Shown: positions 38,293-49,601, numbered from the stretch's first letter. The stretch is DNA of 64,000 nucleotides from Flammeovirgaceae bacterium UBA4465 (GCA_905182375.1 CAJJBF010000001.1:1-64000); one strand, 5' to 3'. Notes: generated by a model from the letters alone, not told the origin. A program made the numbers and translations.

Positions 38293-39292
38293 AAAAAGTT
38301 TCGAATAGTGGATGAGCAAGGGCTTCCTCAAGAAGCTGTTTGGCATCTATGGGGACTACACCTGGGTGCTCGCAAACAATTCCTCCTCCGAGGTTGGCCA
38401 ACTCAGACCAAAATGCCAAGGGTAAATCAAGGGCAAGGCCTAATGCAGCTATAGAAATCACCGTATCTCCAGCGCCAGAGACGTCAGCAATCGATCTCAC
38501 ATGAGCTGGATGACCAATAAATTGCTTACCTTTACTCGCAAAAACGCCATGTTCTGATAGGGTTACTAAATAGTTTTGACAGCCTAGCTGCTTGTCTAAA
38601 AGAGCAATGGCTTCATGTATAGCGCTTTGCTGAGTAGGACCAATATTCACTTTTAGGCCTTCATTTAATTCCTTTAAATTCGGCTTAAACAAGCTGACCC
38701 CCTTGAAATGTGAGAAATTCCGTTTTTTAGGATCTACAGCGACTGGGATTTTAAGTCTTTGGGCCTCCTCCATTATCTCAGAGATCAGCACTTGATCAAG
38801 ACAGCCCTTGTCATAATCTTCCATAATGATGGCATGACAATCTTTTATAATTTCAAATACACTGCTTTGGAGTGACTTTTTATCTTTCTTATTTAAGGGA
38901 TGATCCTCTTCCTCATCAATTCTGAGTAGATGATGACCTCCCGAAATAACTCTGTTTTTCTGAGTAGTTTTTCTATGGGTGCTACGAACAATTCCATCAA
39001 TCCGTAGTCCGGAGGATGCCATTAAACCTAAAAATTCATTCCCGGGTACATCTTCTCCTATGACTGAACATAAAATAGGGATGGCGCCCAAGGACTGAAT
39101 ATTTAATGCTACATTAGCTGCTCCTCCTAATCGTTGATCGCGAGATTTCATATTCAAGATAGGTACCGGAGCCTCGGGAGAAATTCTCTCAACTGCTCCA
39201 TATATATAAGCATCCAACATTACATCTCCAATCACTAAAACTTTTAGCTTTTTAAAGGTTGTAAAAATATCTGCTAACGTCTGGTGAAGCAT
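38282..39292 (-). CDS. PfkB-family heptose-7-phosphate kinase-like (RfaE/HldE domain I)
   Basis: This is a 336-residue ribokinase-fold protein. It starts with [15 protein letters not shown], then [11 protein letters not shown] and [15 protein letters not shown], as in the first domain of HldE, which phosphorylates D-glycero-manno-heptose 7-phosphate for LPS core. The anion hole and catalytic base are in ISIAALG preceded by SGAGDT near residue 265. The nucleotidylyl-transferase domain is missing, as in split RfaE1 forms. It follows an aminotransferase gene with three bases between them. Confidence 0.85.
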   Translation of the reverse strand: MLHQTLADIFTTFKKLKVLVIGDVMLDAYIYGAVERISPEAPVPILNMKSRDQRLGGAANVALNIQSLGAIPILCSVIGEDVPGNEFLGLMASSGLRIDGIVRSTHRKTTQKNRVISGGHHLLRIDEEEDHPLNKKDKKSLQSSVFEIIKDCHAIIMEDYDKGCLDQVLISEIMEEAQRLKIPVAVDPKKRNFSHFKGVSLFKPNLKELNEGLKVNIGPTQQSAIHEAIALLDKQLGCQNYLVTLSEHGVFASKGKQFIGHPAHVRSIADVSGAGDTVISIAALGLALDLPLAFWSELANLGGGIVCEHPGVVPIDAKQLLEEALAHPLFETFFKP

Positions 39293-39295
39293 AGG

Positions 39296-40480
39296 TCAGC
39301 TCAACTTTTCTAGTGCTTTGGTTATTCGAGCCAAAGCTATTTTTAAATGTTCTTCTGAAGCAGCATAGGACAACCTCAGACAATTCGGTTCGCCAAAACC
39401 CTCTCCTGAGACCAGAGAGACGTGCGATTCTTCTAACAAATAAATACAAAGATCGGTGGCATCACGGATTCCTTTCTTTCCAAAGTAACTGCTCACATCT
39501 GGAAAAAAGTAAAATGCTCCTTGTGGCATGTTTGCTTCAACGCCTGGTATTTTTTTTAATAAATCATAGACCAATTGACGTCGTTGATAATAGGCATTAG
39601 CCATGGCTTTAGATGCCTCTTTTGGAGAAGTTAAGGCTGTTAAAGCCGCCCTTTGAGCAATAGAGCAATTTGCGGAAGTGATTTGACCTTGAATTTTGTT
39701 CGCTGCCTTGGCCAACCAGAGGGGTGCACCTATGTAGCCTACCCGCCATCCCGTCATCGCAAAGCCTTTGGCAAAGCCATTCACTGTGACGGTACGATCC
39801 TGCATCCCTGGCAAAGATCCAATACTCACATGGGAACCTGCAAAATTGATCAATTCATAGATCTCATCTGCGATTACAATGATTTCGGGATAGGTACTTA
39901 AAATTTGGGCCATCGCTTCAAAGTCTTCTCTGGTAAAAACCGAACCAGTAGGGTTACAGGGTGATGAAAAAATAACAGCTTTGGTCTTATCTGTTATGGC
40001 CGCTTTCAGTTGAGCCGCATTAGCTTTGAAATCATCTTTGATATCGCCCTTAATAAGGACACACTTGCCTTCAGCTAATTCGACGAGTGCCGAGTAACTC
40101 ACCCAATAAGGTGCATATATAATGACTTCATCACCCGGATCCAATAATGCCAAAAACAAATTTGCAATAGATTGTTTGGCCCCATTTGAAACTACAATTT
40201 GATTAGGTGCATAATTAAGCTCATTTTCTTTTTTAAATTTCTCACTGATCGCCTCTCTTAAATCCAAATAGCCATTGACCGGTGCATACGAAAAATATTT
40301 CCCGTCATCTATTGCCATTTTTGCACCTTCTTGAATATGTTTAGGTGTTTTAAAGTCTGGTTCTCCTAGACTCAAACTGATGACATCGAAGCCCTTCTGC
40401 TTCATCTCTCTCGCCTTAGCTGCCATGGCAAGTGTAGATGACTCAACCATGCCTTTAATTCTTTCTGAAAGTAAATCCAT
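39296..40480 (-). CDS. Class I aspartate-type aminotransferase
   Basis: This is a 394-residue fold-type I PLP enzyme of the aspartate aminotransferase Ib group. Residues near the start (KQKGFDVISLSLGEPDF), the substrate site NPTGSVFT near residue 172, DEIYELI near residue 205, and the PLP lysine in NGFAKGFAMTGWRVGY near residue 234 are visible. It swaps amino groups between aspartate and 2-oxo acids; other amino acids are possible. It lies just upstream of the heptose kinase gene in the same direction. Confidence 0.9.
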   Translation of the reverse strand: MDLLSERIKGMVESSTLAMAAKAREMKQKGFDVISLSLGEPDFKTPKHIQEGAKMAIDDGKYFSYAPVNGYLDLREAISEKFKKENELNYAPNQIVVSNGAKQSIANLFLALLDPGDEVIIYAPYWVSYSALVELAEGKCVLIKGDIKDDFKANAAQLKAAITDKTKAVIFSSPCNPTGSVFTREDFEAMAQILSTYPEIIVIADEIYELINFAGSHVSIGSLPGMQDRTVTVNGFAKGFAMTGWRVGYIGAPLWLAKAANKIQGQITSANCSIAQRAALTALTSPKEASKAMANAYYQRRQLVYDLLKKIPGVEANMPQGAFYFFPDVSSYFGKKGIRDATDLCIYLLEESHVSLVSGEGFGEPNCLRLSYAASEEHLKIALARITKALEKLS

Positions 40481-40602
40481 TAAATTTTAATAGTAAGTCA
40501 CAAAAATAAGCTGAATCAATTTGAGGATGGTTAATAATCTTTTTTTTTTCAAAAATCTTACCCGTTAAACCATTTTATATGGATAAAGACAGGCCTCAGA
40601 TC

Positions 40603-40634
40603 AAAAAAAAAGGCCTCATTAACGGAGGCCTTTT
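40603..40634 (-). terminator. Rho-independent terminator after rpoD
   Basis: GGCCTC and GAGGCC, extended by A/T pairs, close a seven-base loop; on the minus strand a run of nine T follows. The hairpin lies 21 bases after the rpoD stop. Confidence 0.85.
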
Positions 40635-40654
40635 GTCTGTTGTATTTTAAAATT

Positions 40655-41527
40655 TTAGGTAGCACAAAACTCTTTCAACCTTCTGTTTTTGCTAGGTTCT
40701 CTCAATTTCTGCAGGGCCTTTTCACGAATTTGTCTTACTCGTTCTCTGGTTAAACCCATCGCATCACCTATTTCCTCTAAAGTAAACGGGTTCTCTAGGG
40801 CAATGCCAAAACTCATCATAATAACTTCTCTCTCTCTTGCCGTAAGTGTCGACAAGGCCCGCAACGTTTCAACCTTCAGTGAATCATTGAAAACCAATTG
40901 ACCATCGGTGGGTCCCGTAGTTTGATTTTCCAATACATCCAATAATGAACCTGACTCTTCCTCTCCAAAAGGTGCATCCATAGAAGTCTGCTTGACCTCA
41001 GCGCCTAATGTATTTCTTATTTCATTGGGCTTCATATCCAAAATATCCGCTAACTCTTCTTCCGTCGGTTCGCGTTCATATTTTTGTTCGAGCTCAGCAT
41101 AAGCCCTTCTGATTTGATTGATGGCCCCTGATTTGTTCATGGGAAGTCTTACAATTCTAGATTGCTCAGCCAGCGCCTGCATGATGGATTGTCTGATCCA
41201 CCAAACCGCGTATGAAATAAATTTGAAACCCTTAGTCTCATCAAATTTTTTCGCTGCCTTAATTAATCCTAAATTCCCTTCATTGATCAAGTCATTCAGA
41301 GGTAAACTCCTATTTTGGTATTGTTTAGCTACAGAAACTACGAATCTTAAATTTGACTTTACCAATTTTTCCAACGCCAATTGATCTCCTTCCCTGATTC
41401 TCTGAGCTAGATTGACCTCCTCGTCAGGGGTAATCATGGAAACATTACTCACCTCTGTGAAATATTTCTCAAGGGTATGACTTTCTCTTCGATTGGTTAT
41501 TGATTGGGTTATCTTTAGCTGTCGCAT
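40655..41527 (-). CDS. rpoD: Primary sigma factor RpoD
   Basis: This 290-residue sigma-70 lacks region 1.1, as is standard for this phylum. It has region 1.2 (YFTEVSNVSMITPDEE), region 2 with the promoter-melting stretch KFISYAVWWIRQSIMQALAEQSR, region 3, and region 4 with EEIGDAMGLTRERVRQIREKAL as the -35-reading helix. It directs transcription from the TTTG/TAnnTTTG promoters of Bacteroidota. A long upstream space with a 14-bp direct repeat precedes it and a hairpin terminator follows. Confidence 0.95.
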   Translation of the reverse strand: MRQLKITQSITNRRESHTLEKYFTEVSNVSMITPDEEVNLAQRIREGDQLALEKLVKSNLRFVVSVAKQYQNRSLPLNDLINEGNLGLIKAAKKFDETKGFKFISYAVWWIRQSIMQALAEQSRIVRLPMNKSGAINQIRRAYAELEQKYEREPTEEELADILDMKPNEIRNTLGAEVKQTSMDAPFGEEESGSLLDVLENQTTGPTDGQLVFNDSLKVETLRALSTLTAREREVIMMSFGIALENPFTLEEIGDAMGLTRERVRQIREKALQKLREPSKNRRLKEFCAT

Positions 41528-41983
41528 TAACGATTAATTAAATGAAACTTTCAATGCTTTTTTGAGTATTTAAAAGTCTTTTTAAAGTGTTTTGAGCTGC
41601 AAAGCTCTGAAAGACTTAATCAAAATTGCATACAAAGTTGGCGAACTTAATCAAAATTAATCATCTTTTCAACTTTTTAAGGGTGCTAATTCAATCAAAA
41701 AGAAATAAATGAATTGCGAATCCAAAAAAAATCAATAGGAAAAACCGACAGATGCCCTTTTTATTTCAAAATTTTCCCAAACAATCATTGGGTTAATACT
41801 TCTCCGGTAGAAGTTGAAGCATATCAATCATAGAGAGATGAAGAATCTACAAATCAATCCGAAATACTTCGTTGTTACCTTTCTTTTCCTCTCAAAAACG
41901 GCCCCAAACATGCTATTAATTAAAATTCTATGAAAGATGAAAATTGATTTTCAATATCAGCTCATGGATTCGCATACTTCTAT
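41528..41983. other. rpoD upstream region
   Basis: This 456-base gap sits between the rpoD start and the stop of the MFS gene, both on the minus strand. It contains the direct repeat at 41614-41658 and a small inverted repeat (GAGCTGCAAAGCTC) near 41594-41607, both within 130 bases of the rpoD start. I see no RNA gene or credible coding frame in the rest. Confidence 0.5.
41614..41658. repeat. 14-bp direct repeat upstream of rpoD
   Basis: ACTTAATCAAAATT occurs at 41614-41627 and again at 41645-41658, a 31-base period or about three helical turns. Between the copies on the minus strand lies CAACTTTG, one mismatch from a -7 box. Two regulator sites on one face of the helix is a plausible reading. 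Confidence 0.55.
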
Positions 41984-43189
41984 TTAGGTTTCTTTGAGAG
42001 TCTTGAAGGAAAATATTAATCCCAACCCACTTAAAATAGTGCCAAGAATGAATGGGGCTCCGGGAAAATAAAAAATCGTATTAGCAGCGGTAAAAAAAGC
42101 AAAAACTGTAGTCATTAAAAGAGGACCTATGATGGAAGTAACACTCATAAGGCTTGTCAATCCTCCTTGTAATTCACCCTGTTGATCTGAAGTTACCTTA
42201 GCGCTCATCATCGCTTGCATAGTAGGTCCTGCCAAGCCACCAAGGGCATAGGGAAACATTACGGCATAAATCATCCATCCTTGCGTAGTGAAAGCAATCA
42301 AAAGCATGCCCAACATATTGAATCCAAGGCCAGCATATACCGCTTTTATCTGACCCATAAATTTGACGGCATGACGAATAATCAAACCTTGAACCAGAAC
42401 AATCATTAAGCCGACAAAACCTAAAGAGTATCCTACTTCAGCTTCACTCCAGCCAAATCGTTCAATAGTGAAATAGGCCCAAGTTGATTGTGTGGCATGA
42501 TGGGCGATATAGGTGAAAAATAAAGCGACGGATAATCCAATGATAAGAGGATGTCTTTTGAGCTGATTAAAAGTACCAAAAGGATTTGCTCGAGATAATT
42601 TAAAAGGACGCCTGTTCGATTTAGACAAGGATTCAGGTAAGATAAAATAACCATACAACCAATTAACTAAAGCCAGCCCGGCAGCTGCAAAAAAAGGAAT
42701 TCTAGAGCCAATATCTCCCAATATCCCTCCAATGACGGGACCAATAATAAATCCCAATCCAAAGGCTGCACCAAGCATTCCAAAGTTTTGGGTTCTTTTT
42801 TCTGGTAATGAAATATCTGCTATGTAGGCGGATGCAGTCGTGAAACTAGCCCCCCCAATACCTGCAATGAGTCGCGCTAAAAACAGCCACCAAAGAGTAC
42901 TTGAAAAAGCTACCAAAAGATAATCTAAGCCTAGGCCAAACAAAGAAATCAAGAGAATAGGTCTCCGACCAAATTGATCACTCAGTCCTCCTAATATGGG
43001 AGCAAAGATGAATTGCATAAATGCATAAATGAACATCAATAACCCTCCATAACGAGAAGCTTGGCTCATATCTTCCCCACTTAACTCCATAATTAGTTTG
43101 GGAATCACCGGTATGATAATTCCCAATCCAATTACATCAATAAGGACCGTGACAAAAATAAAGCCTAGCGCAGCCTTTTGATTTTTCAT
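41984..43189 (-). CDS. TetA-like MFS efflux transporter
   Basis: This roughly 401-residue, twelve-span exporter has the tetracycline-exporter style N-terminus VTVLIDVIGLGIIIPVIP. Motif A is GGLSDQFGRRPILL near residue 70, followed by ARLIAGIGGASFTTASAYIAD and GFIIGPVIGG. In environmental Bacteroidota such proteins are common and resistance should not be assumed. I start at the ATG at 43189; an upstream ATG at 43207 adds six residues before the conserved start. Confidence 0.88.
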   Translation of the reverse strand: MKNQKAALGFIFVTVLIDVIGLGIIIPVIPKLIMELSGEDMSQASRYGGLLMFIYAFMQFIFAPILGGLSDQFGRRPILLISLFGLGLDYLLVAFSSTLWWLFLARLIAGIGGASFTTASAYIADISLPEKRTQNFGMLGAAFGLGFIIGPVIGGILGDIGSRIPFFAAAGLALVNWLYGYFILPESLSKSNRRPFKLSRANPFGTFNQLKRHPLIIGLSVALFFTYIAHHATQSTWAYFTIERFGWSEAEVGYSLGFVGLMIVLVQGLIIRHAVKFMGQIKAVYAGLGFNMLGMLLIAFTTQGWMIYAVMFPYALGGLAGPTMQAMMSAKVTSDQQGELQGGLTSLMSVTSIIGPLLMTTVFAFFTAANTIFYFPGAPFILGTILSGLGLIFSFKTLKET

Positions 43190-43280
43190 TAAATAAATTT
43201 GAGTCAAAAATAGCTTAAAACTGTCTAAAAATGTAAATAGATGATTTTTTTACTTGAGTAATAAAAAAAACCTTCTGACC

Positions 43281-44588
43281 TTAAAATTGAATCCGATTAG
43301 CAAGATAAATAAACCTGAAAATATGCAACAAAGCGGCCAAAGTCAAAGCCCCTGATAAAGCATACCAAATACCCGAAAGGCCCATCTCAAAATGAAAAGC
43401 CAAGAGATAACTGCCTGGAATGGCACATATCCAATAGACAAAAAAAGTAACAAAAGCGGGTACTTTAACATCTGTCAAACCTCTCAAGATGCCTAAACCC
43501 ACCGCTTGTAAACCATCCGATATTTGGAAACCTGCCGCAATTAACAACAGCCCTAAGGCAATTTTTTGTACCGCTGCATCGTCAATATACAGTTGAATCA
43601 ACCAATGTCTTGTTGTGATGATGAATATCGCCGCTAAAAACATAAAAACAGCTACCAAGGCCAGGCATGAAAATCCTGCCAATTTTAAATTTTTCAGATC
43701 CTTTTTTCCCATTTGATTTGCAATCCTAATAGCTGCAGCTGCGCCCAATCCCGATGCAGCCATATAGGTTACTGAAACCATATTCAAAGCGATTTGATGT
43801 GCTGCTAAAGCGGCTGCACTGATCCAACCTGCCATAATTCCAGCCATTGAAAATGCTCCAATTTCAAATACATACTGTAAACCAGAAGGTACGCCTATTC
43901 TCAGCAAACGATTGATCACTTTCAAATCAAAATGCCCGCTTAAACCACGCCACATATCTCGGGTAAATACCATAATTAAAATTACCATAACACATCGAGA
44001 AACTAAAGTAGCGTAACCGGCTCCATTGAGCCCCATTTCAGAAAACCCCCAGTGACCATATATAAAGGCGTAATTCAGCAAAATATTTAATACATTGGCC
44101 AAAACAGAAACAATCATTGGACTTAAAGTATTGGATTGGCCTTCCGAAAATTGTCTAAATGTCTGAAAAATCATCAGAGGAACCAATGACATTGAAATAA
44201 TTTTTAAATAGAAAGTGGCCGCCCAAGTCACCGACGGTTCCTGACCAAAAAAAGATAAATAAGGCGTTAACATCAAAGCAATTAAGCACATTGTCAAAGC
44301 TAAGAGAGTGTTGAGAAGAATACTATTTTGTAAAAAAACCAAACGCCCTTTTTTATCTGCTAGCTGAGTGGCCGCAACTAATGGAGTAATGGCATAACTG
44401 ACTCCCAACCCAAATAGCATAAACACGTGATAAATTGCCGTTGCAAAAGTAGCCCCTGCTAGCGGGATCACTCCCACTTTACCCACCATAACTGTATCGG
44501 CAACAGAGACCATGATATGTCCCAGCTGCCCAATAATGACGGGAGTTGCTAAAACTATGTTTTTTCGAAAATGATCCTTAATCGTCAT
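43281..44588 (-). CDS. MATE-family efflux transporter
   Basis: This 435-residue, twelve-span antiporter exports cations or drugs in exchange for Na+ or H+. Landmarks are PVIIGQLGHIMVSVADTVMVG near the start, GVSYAITPLVAA near residue 58, and the second-half repeat GVPSGLQYVFEIGAFSMAGIM near residue 232. It is followed by the TetA-like MFS gene 91 bases downstream on the same strand, making a two-exporter cluster. Confidence 0.92.
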   Translation of the reverse strand: MTIKDHFRKNIVLATPVIIGQLGHIMVSVADTVMVGKVGVIPLAGATFATAIYHVFMLFGLGVSYAITPLVAATQLADKKGRLVFLQNSILLNTLLALTMCLIALMLTPYLSFFGQEPSVTWAATFYLKIISMSLVPLMIFQTFRQFSEGQSNTLSPMIVSVLANVLNILLNYAFIYGHWGFSEMGLNGAGYATLVSRCVMVILIMVFTRDMWRGLSGHFDLKVINRLLRIGVPSGLQYVFEIGAFSMAGIMAGWISAAALAAHQIALNMVSVTYMAASGLGAAAAIRIANQMGKKDLKNLKLAGFSCLALVAVFMFLAAIFIITTRHWLIQLYIDDAAVQKIALGLLLIAAGFQISDGLQAVGLGILRGLTDVKVPAFVTFFVYWICAIPGSYLLAFHFEMGLSGIWYALSGALTLAALLHIFRFIYLANRIQF

Positions 44589-44713
44589 GATACTTTTGGG
44601 CCTCTAGATGGCGAAAATAGGTAATTGAAATTAGAAACCGATCAGGAATTTTACTTATTCAAGGAGGATGTCATTGATGTTTTCAAACGAATCACGCTCC
44701 AAAATACTCGAAC

Positions 44714-45245
44714 TTAAAATGAATACGTTCGAGCCAACTTAAACAGACCTATCAAACTTAAACTACCTGTTATAAAACCATCTAAACACATTTCTACAGC
44801 TTTTTTTAAAGGCATTTTTTTTATCCTTAAGTCTTCTGATTCATCAAATTGGGTAGCACTAAAAGTAAGCTCTTTTAGCCAAATAGATATAGCCTACTTC
44901 ATCAGATACCGAATTCGATAGATGTACTTTCGAGAGACTTTCCCACCGAGCAGCTGTAATCCCGGTTTCCTCTAAGAGTTCTCTTTTGGGGTATTTAAAA
45001 ATCTTTATTTAAAGGGCCTTCCGGTTTTGAAAATAATACGCATTCAAATGATAACACCATTGACTCACCAAATAAGTGTTCAAATCCTTATCCAAAGGTA
45101 TGATTCCCATGGCCGCATGCTTAAAATGAATTCTTCCATATTCACTTTCACCTCCTCAAGGATTAATCACTTGTTCATCATGAAGCACAATCCAAGGGTT
45201 TTCAAATACTTTTATACTACTTTTTGTAATCCAAAGACTATTCAT
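44714..45245 (-). pseudogene. Decayed Nudix hydrolase (ADP-sugar pyrophosphatase type)
   Basis: Pieces of one gene read in order: MNSLWITKSSIKVFENPWIVLHDEQVINP, an in-frame TGA where the family has a serine-like residue, GGESEYGRIHFKHAAMGIIPLD, then YHLNAYYFQNRKAL. The central glycine-rich loop is lost by deletion with a further stop. The second half of the Nudix box, KRELLEETGITAARWES, and NSVSDEVGYIYLAK are clean. One extra base then shifts the frame before the C-terminal tail ending FKLARTYSF at 44714. Nonsense, deletion and frameshift together make this a genuine pseudogene. The family removes AMP from ADP-ribose or similar. Confidence 0.82.
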
Positions 45246-45575
45246 AAATTGAGTGAAAGCTCTAATATACCACTCAAAAATAGACCTCCTAATATTGAGT
45301 TTACCATATAACAATATCAAAGCATATTTAATGATCTAATTCTAGACGCTGATCCCATGATTGCAAGATGGTCTAAATAAAAAACCCAAGTTATAATATC
45401 AAAAATCATCTAAGGAAACCTTTGAACTTATATTATTCTATTTTTGTTAAAAATTTGTGTTAATTTTATGTGTTTATGTTGTTCAAAACCCTCCATATAT
45501 CAATTTTGAATCAGTTTACTCAAAAATTGTGTTTGAACAGTAGTTGTTATTATAAGTCACTTTTACAATAACCTA
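45246..45575. other. Intergenic region before the large T9SS protein gene
   Basis: These 330 very AT-rich bases hold the promoter of the BNR-repeat protein gene. Several TATTTTTG-like boxes occur near 45450, but none has a well-spaced upstream TTTG, so I do not choose one. I see no RNA gene or hairpin terminator. Confidence 0.45.
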
Positions 45576-48500
45576 ATGAAAAAATATTTTTTAATTTTTT
45601 GCATGAGTTTGTTGAGTATTTTTTTACTAAATCACTTTAAAGAAAGTGCCGAAATAAAGACCACTCAGCATTCCTTCAAATCTCAGGATAAAATACAGAC
45701 ATTAATAAAACGAGAGAAAAAAGAAAAAAAGGAACGCATGCGCATGGGCTATCCTGACAAACATACAGAAATACAAAAACTCATGAAAACGGGTTATGGA
45801 CAAGATGGGCCCACATATGAAGGTGGCTATCAATTAAAAGAATTCAAGAAATTACAAGCGAGAAATCAGAATGCACGTCAAGAAACCGAATATTTTTTTA
45901 TTGAGCGTGGTCCTGGAAATATTTCAGGAAGGACAAGGGCTTTTTTTGTAGATGTAAGTGATGCTTCGCAAAATACATGGTTTGCAGGAGCTGCATCAGG
46001 AGGAATTTGGAAAACTATCAATGGAGGTAGTTCTTGGGAAACCTCCTCTACAGGCCTCCCAAATCTTGGTACTAACGCAATAGCACAATCTCTATCTAAC
46101 CCTGATATCATCTTTGCAGGCACGGGAGAACAATATGGCGGAGGAGATATAAATGGCTCGGGATTATTTAAATCAACGGATCATGGTCAAAATTGGATTC
46201 AAATAATTAGCCCTGACGATATACCTGCAGCACAATTAATTGGTAGAATAATTGTCAATCCAGAAAATGCTAATGAGGTAATAGTGAGTGGGACAAGTAG
46301 TAAATGGTCTAGAGAATCAGTAAAATCAGGAATTTATAAATCTATTGATGGTGGTGTTTCATGGTCAGAATCATTATTATTTAGAAACGGGTTTGTTGTA
46401 GATATGATTTTGAGTGATCCAAAAAACTGGAATATACAATACGCCGCAATAAGCGGGAAAGGTGTTTACAAATCCATTGATGGAGGCCAAAGTTGGTCGC
46501 CTAAAAGTATCGGAATACCAAATGCTGAAAGAATTGAACTTGACATATCTCCTGTGAATTCTAAAATTATTTGGGCTTCGGAAGAATCAGGAAAATTATA
46601 TGTTTCAGAAGATAGAGCAGAAACTTGGTCGTTTGTTGGAGAACTCGATGATCTAGAAAATTTTGATTTTCTAATACAAGGGAGTTACGATAATGCAGTC
46701 CTTGCTCATCCTTTTGATTCTAATAAAGTTTACGTGGCAGGAGTCAATATCTGGGAATTTACCCTAACCTCTTCCGAAACAACAGACCAAATTTTTGAAC
46801 TCCAAAGTGATGGTGCAGAGGAGTTTTTGAGCTTTGTTAATTTTTCAGGAGAATATTTTGGTGGTATCATGGATATTGGAGAAGTCGGCTATGCTGGAAA
46901 AGTGAACATTGAGATTCGATTTGGTCAAGGAACACAAAAAGCACATCGGTTTACAGTAGGTGGTTCTGGGCCCGGTGTACCAGATGCTAATTACGAATAT
47001 AGAGATTATGTAGAAGTTCCTTTCCAGGTTTGGGATACTGAAAACGACCAACAATTGATGGTTTCTTTCAGAGACCAGCAAGAGGATGGCACATGGAACC
47101 TAATACCGGCAAACACGACAGGAGCCACCTCTTTGCATTCAAGAGAATACCTTTTTATACATCTCCTAAATTATTCTGAAACCCCAGAAAATAATATTGC
47201 GGTGAATGGTGGGCAAACTTTTAAACAGATGTATTTCATGTGGCCTGTTGGTACTGAAAACTTTACATTTATTCCTACTGAACTTCCAAACTCAAAAGTC
47301 ATTATTGGTAATACCGAAAGAAGAACTATCGTTAGGGAAACATTCAATATCTCTGATGCCTATAACCAGTATGGGGGAAACAATGCTTTGAATAATAATG
47401 CTGCCAACGGAGCCAATGCTGTTCATCCCGATCATCATAGCCTTCACGCTCTCAACATCAACGCCTCTGATCAAACATTTAACCTTTTAAGTACGAACGA
47501 TGGAGGTATTTGGTTATCAAGTTTATCAAAACAACCTGGGCATGAGGACATGAGTTTTGAATTTGTAAGTACTGGATTTAATACAACGCAATTTTATTCA
47601 GCCGATAAAATGCCCGGTGAAGACAGGTACATAGGTGGAATGCAAGATCAAGGGACTTACCTTTCTCCAGAAGGAAGTTCTTCCAATGCCAGCTCAGCGT
47701 ATAGGTTTGTTATTGGTGGCGATGGATTTGAAGTGTTGTGGAATAATCGAAATCCTCAAAAAGTTATAGGTTCCCAGTATTATAATGGTTTTTATTCTTC
47801 ATCTGATGGCGGACAAACATGGAGAGATGCTACAAATGGAATCGGAGATGATGGCCCTTTTTTATCTAGATTGGCAAGTTCTAGATCATATCCAGATCGT
47901 ATTTATGCAGTAGGAGCATCTGGGGTTTATAAATCTAATAACTTCGGTGAGAATTGGAATTTGTCCCCCATTCAATCAGACTTTTGGAGTAGTAGTAACT
48001 TTACTGACATAGAAGTTTCTGAGTCTAACGCTAGTATAGTCTGGGTTGGTAATTACATGAGTGAAAATAGTAGACCTTTTGTTTCAACAGATGGAGGACT
48101 AACATTCACCCCGACTGAAACTTATATAGATTATCCTAATATGGGTCCAATCATAGCGCTTAATACCCACCCGACAGAAGATAGTACAGCATTTGCACAA
48201 TTTGCTGTTGACGGTTTACCTAAAATACTCAAAACAAAGAATCTCGGACAAACTTGGATAGATATAACCGAATTTGATCAGTCAAAGGGATCTAGTGACA
48301 ATGGATTTCCAAATACAGTGACAGAGGGATTAATATGTTTCCCTAACGACCCCGACCATATGTGGGTGGCAACCGAAATTGGGATCATAGAGTCTTTAAA
48401 TGGAGGGGTTTCATGGAATCTACTCAATTCTAATCTTCCTCTGGTCAAAATATTAGACATGAAAATTCAAGATGATCAAGTTATCATTGCCACCTACGGG

Positions 48501-49601
48501 AGGGGTATATGGTCAGTAACATTACCTGAAATTAAACGAGAAATTGTTTTTGCTCCTATTGTTGATCAAGTGAGTATCAATCCTGAGGGGAAGATGAGGA
48601 TTGCCTTATCTTATTCTGATAAGTTTGATTCTACTCAAATTGTTTTAGATGGTAACCTCATTCATTCTATTGGGATGCAAGATGTTGGGTCGGTCAGCAT
48701 CGACCTAGATAATTTAAAATTAACTGGTACTGAACCCTTTAAAACTTTTGCGTATAAAAATGGTAAAGCTTATGAATCTTTAGAATCAGAATTTTTACTG
48801 CATGAAGTTTTCGATGTTAAATCCAGTTACAGCACTAATTTTTCAGGTGCCTTCGACCAACTAGCCGTCTCTGGCTTTACAACCGGCTTTGAAAGTGGAT
48901 TTTCAACTCCGGCTTTGCATACCACTCATCCACACCCATCATCAAGAGAGCTCATTTCCATATTAAAAACACCTATCCAAATTAAAGAATCAGAGGCAAC
49001 CCTCCAATTTAAAGAGATTGTCATTGTGGAAACAGGTGAAGCAGGGACCAGTTTTGGTGATGAAGAATTTTGGGATTATGTAATTGTGGAGGGTTCCACT
49101 GATGGCCTTCATTGGATCCCTTTTCTGGATGGTTATGATTCCGATACTTATCCAGAGTGGACTGCCGCTTACAATAGTGGGAGAGATGGAAGCCCTAGCT
49201 TATATAAAAAAAGAACTATTGATATGCTTGAAAACTTCGACCTAAATGACGTTATTTTGATTCGCTTTCGCCTCTTCGCAGATGCAGCCGTCACAGGTTG
49301 GGGATGGGCCATTGATGATTTAGCCATCCAAGAAGAGCCCCTAGCTGTTTATGAAAATCAAAAAAATAACTTCAGTATTTATCCAAATCCGATCATCTCC
49401 TCAGCACAAATTGAATTTAGATTAGACACAAAAGCATCAGTCAAAGTTTTGGACTTACAAGGTAAACTCGTTCGATCCTACCATGTAGCGAGCGGGACGT
49501 CACAAATCTTATTTGAAAGAGGTGATTTACAGTCTGGTATTTATTTGGTCTCCATTGAAACAAAAGACTTTATTGAAATGGAAAAAATACTCATTCAATA
49601 A
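45576..49601 (+). CDS. T9SS-sorted BNR/sortilin-type repeat protein
   Basis: This 1341-residue secreted protein has a signal peptide (about residues 1-25), a basic linker, then many beta-propeller blades with Asp-box patterns such as [32 protein letters not shown] and SSDGGQTW. Blades appear before about residue 350 and again after about residue 600, with a non-propeller insert between them. A beta-sandwich stretch follows, then the C-terminal type IX sorting domain of about 75 residues: [27 protein letters not shown], and [11 protein letters not shown] near the end. PorU would cut this tail after export. The propeller type resembles sortilin/VPS10 and glycosidase Asp-box folds, but no catalytic residues are recognised. 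Confidence 0.85.
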   Translation: MKKYFLIFCMSLLSIFLLNHFKESAEIKTTQHSFKSQDKIQTLIKREKKEKKERMRMGYPDKHTEIQKLMKTGYGQDGPTYEGGYQLKEFKKLQARNQNARQETEYFFIERGPGNISGRTRAFFVDVSDASQNTWFAGAASGGIWKTINGGSSWETSSTGLPNLGTNAIAQSLSNPDIIFAGTGEQYGGGDINGSGLFKSTDHGQNWIQIISPDDIPAAQLIGRIIVNPENANEVIVSGTSSKWSRESVKSGIYKSIDGGVSWSESLLFRNGFVVDMILSDPKNWNIQYAAISGKGVYKSIDGGQSWSPKSIGIPNAERIELDISPVNSKIIWASEESGKLYVSEDRAETWSFVGELDDLENFDFLIQGSYDNAVLAHPFDSNKVYVAGVNIWEFTLTSSETTDQIFELQSDGAEEFLSFVNFSGEYFGGIMDIGEVGYAGKVNIEIRFGQGTQKAHRFTVGGSGPGVPDANYEYRDYVEVPFQVWDTENDQQLMVSFRDQQEDGTWNLIPANTTGATSLHSREYLFIHLLNYSETPENNIAVNGGQTFKQMYFMWPVGTENFTFIPTELPNSKVIIGNTERRTIVRETFNISDAYNQYGGNNALNNNAANGANAVHPDHHSLHALNINASDQTFNLLSTNDGGIWLSSLSKQPGHEDMSFEFVSTGFNTTQFYSADKMPGEDRYIGGMQDQGTYLSPEGSSSNASSAYRFVIGGDGFEVLWNNRNPQKVIGSQYYNGFYSSSDGGQTWRDATNGIGDDGPFLSRLASSRSYPDRIYAVGASGVYKSNNFGENWNLSPIQSDFWSSSNFTDIEVSESNASIVWVGNYMSENSRPFVSTDGGLTFTPTETYIDYPNMGPIIALNTHPTEDSTAFAQFAVDGLPKILKTKNLGQTWIDITEFDQSKGSSDNGFPNTVTEGLICFPNDPDHMWVATEIGIIESLNGGVSWNLLNSNLPLVKILDMKIQDDQVIIATYGRGIWSVTLPEIKREIVFAPIVDQVSINPEGKMRIALSYSDKFDSTQIVLDGNLIHSIGMQDVGSVSIDLDNLKLTGTEPFKTFAYKNGKAYESLESEFLLHEVFDVKSSYSTNFSGAFDQLAVSGFTTGFESGFSTPALHTTHPHPSSRELISILKTPIQIKESEATLQFKEIVIVETGEAGTSFGDEEFWDYVIVEGSTDGLHWIPFLDGYDSDTYPEWTAAYNSGRDGSPSLYKKRTIDMLENFDLNDVILIRFRLFADAAVTGWGWAIDDLAIQEEPLAVYENQKNNFSIYPNPIISSAQIEFRLDTKASVKVLDLQGKLVRSYHVASGTSQILFERGDLQSGIYLVSIETKDFIEMEKILIQ

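Noticed and set aside
39313-39600. 95-codon plus-strand frame inside the aminotransferase gene
   Set aside because: It is a shadow of the aspartate-type aminotransferase on the other strand.
41838-41924. 28-codon frame in the rpoD upstream region
   Set aside because: Too short, no recognised motif, and the surrounding sequence looks regulatory.
45027-45311. 94-codon plus-strand frame
   Set aside because: It lies antisense to the decayed Nudix gene, whose minus-strand homology explains the sequence.
45440-45480. Promoter for the BNR protein gene at TATTTTTG
   Set aside because: The nearest TTTG is only 14 bases upstream, too close for the usual spacing, so no promoter is called.
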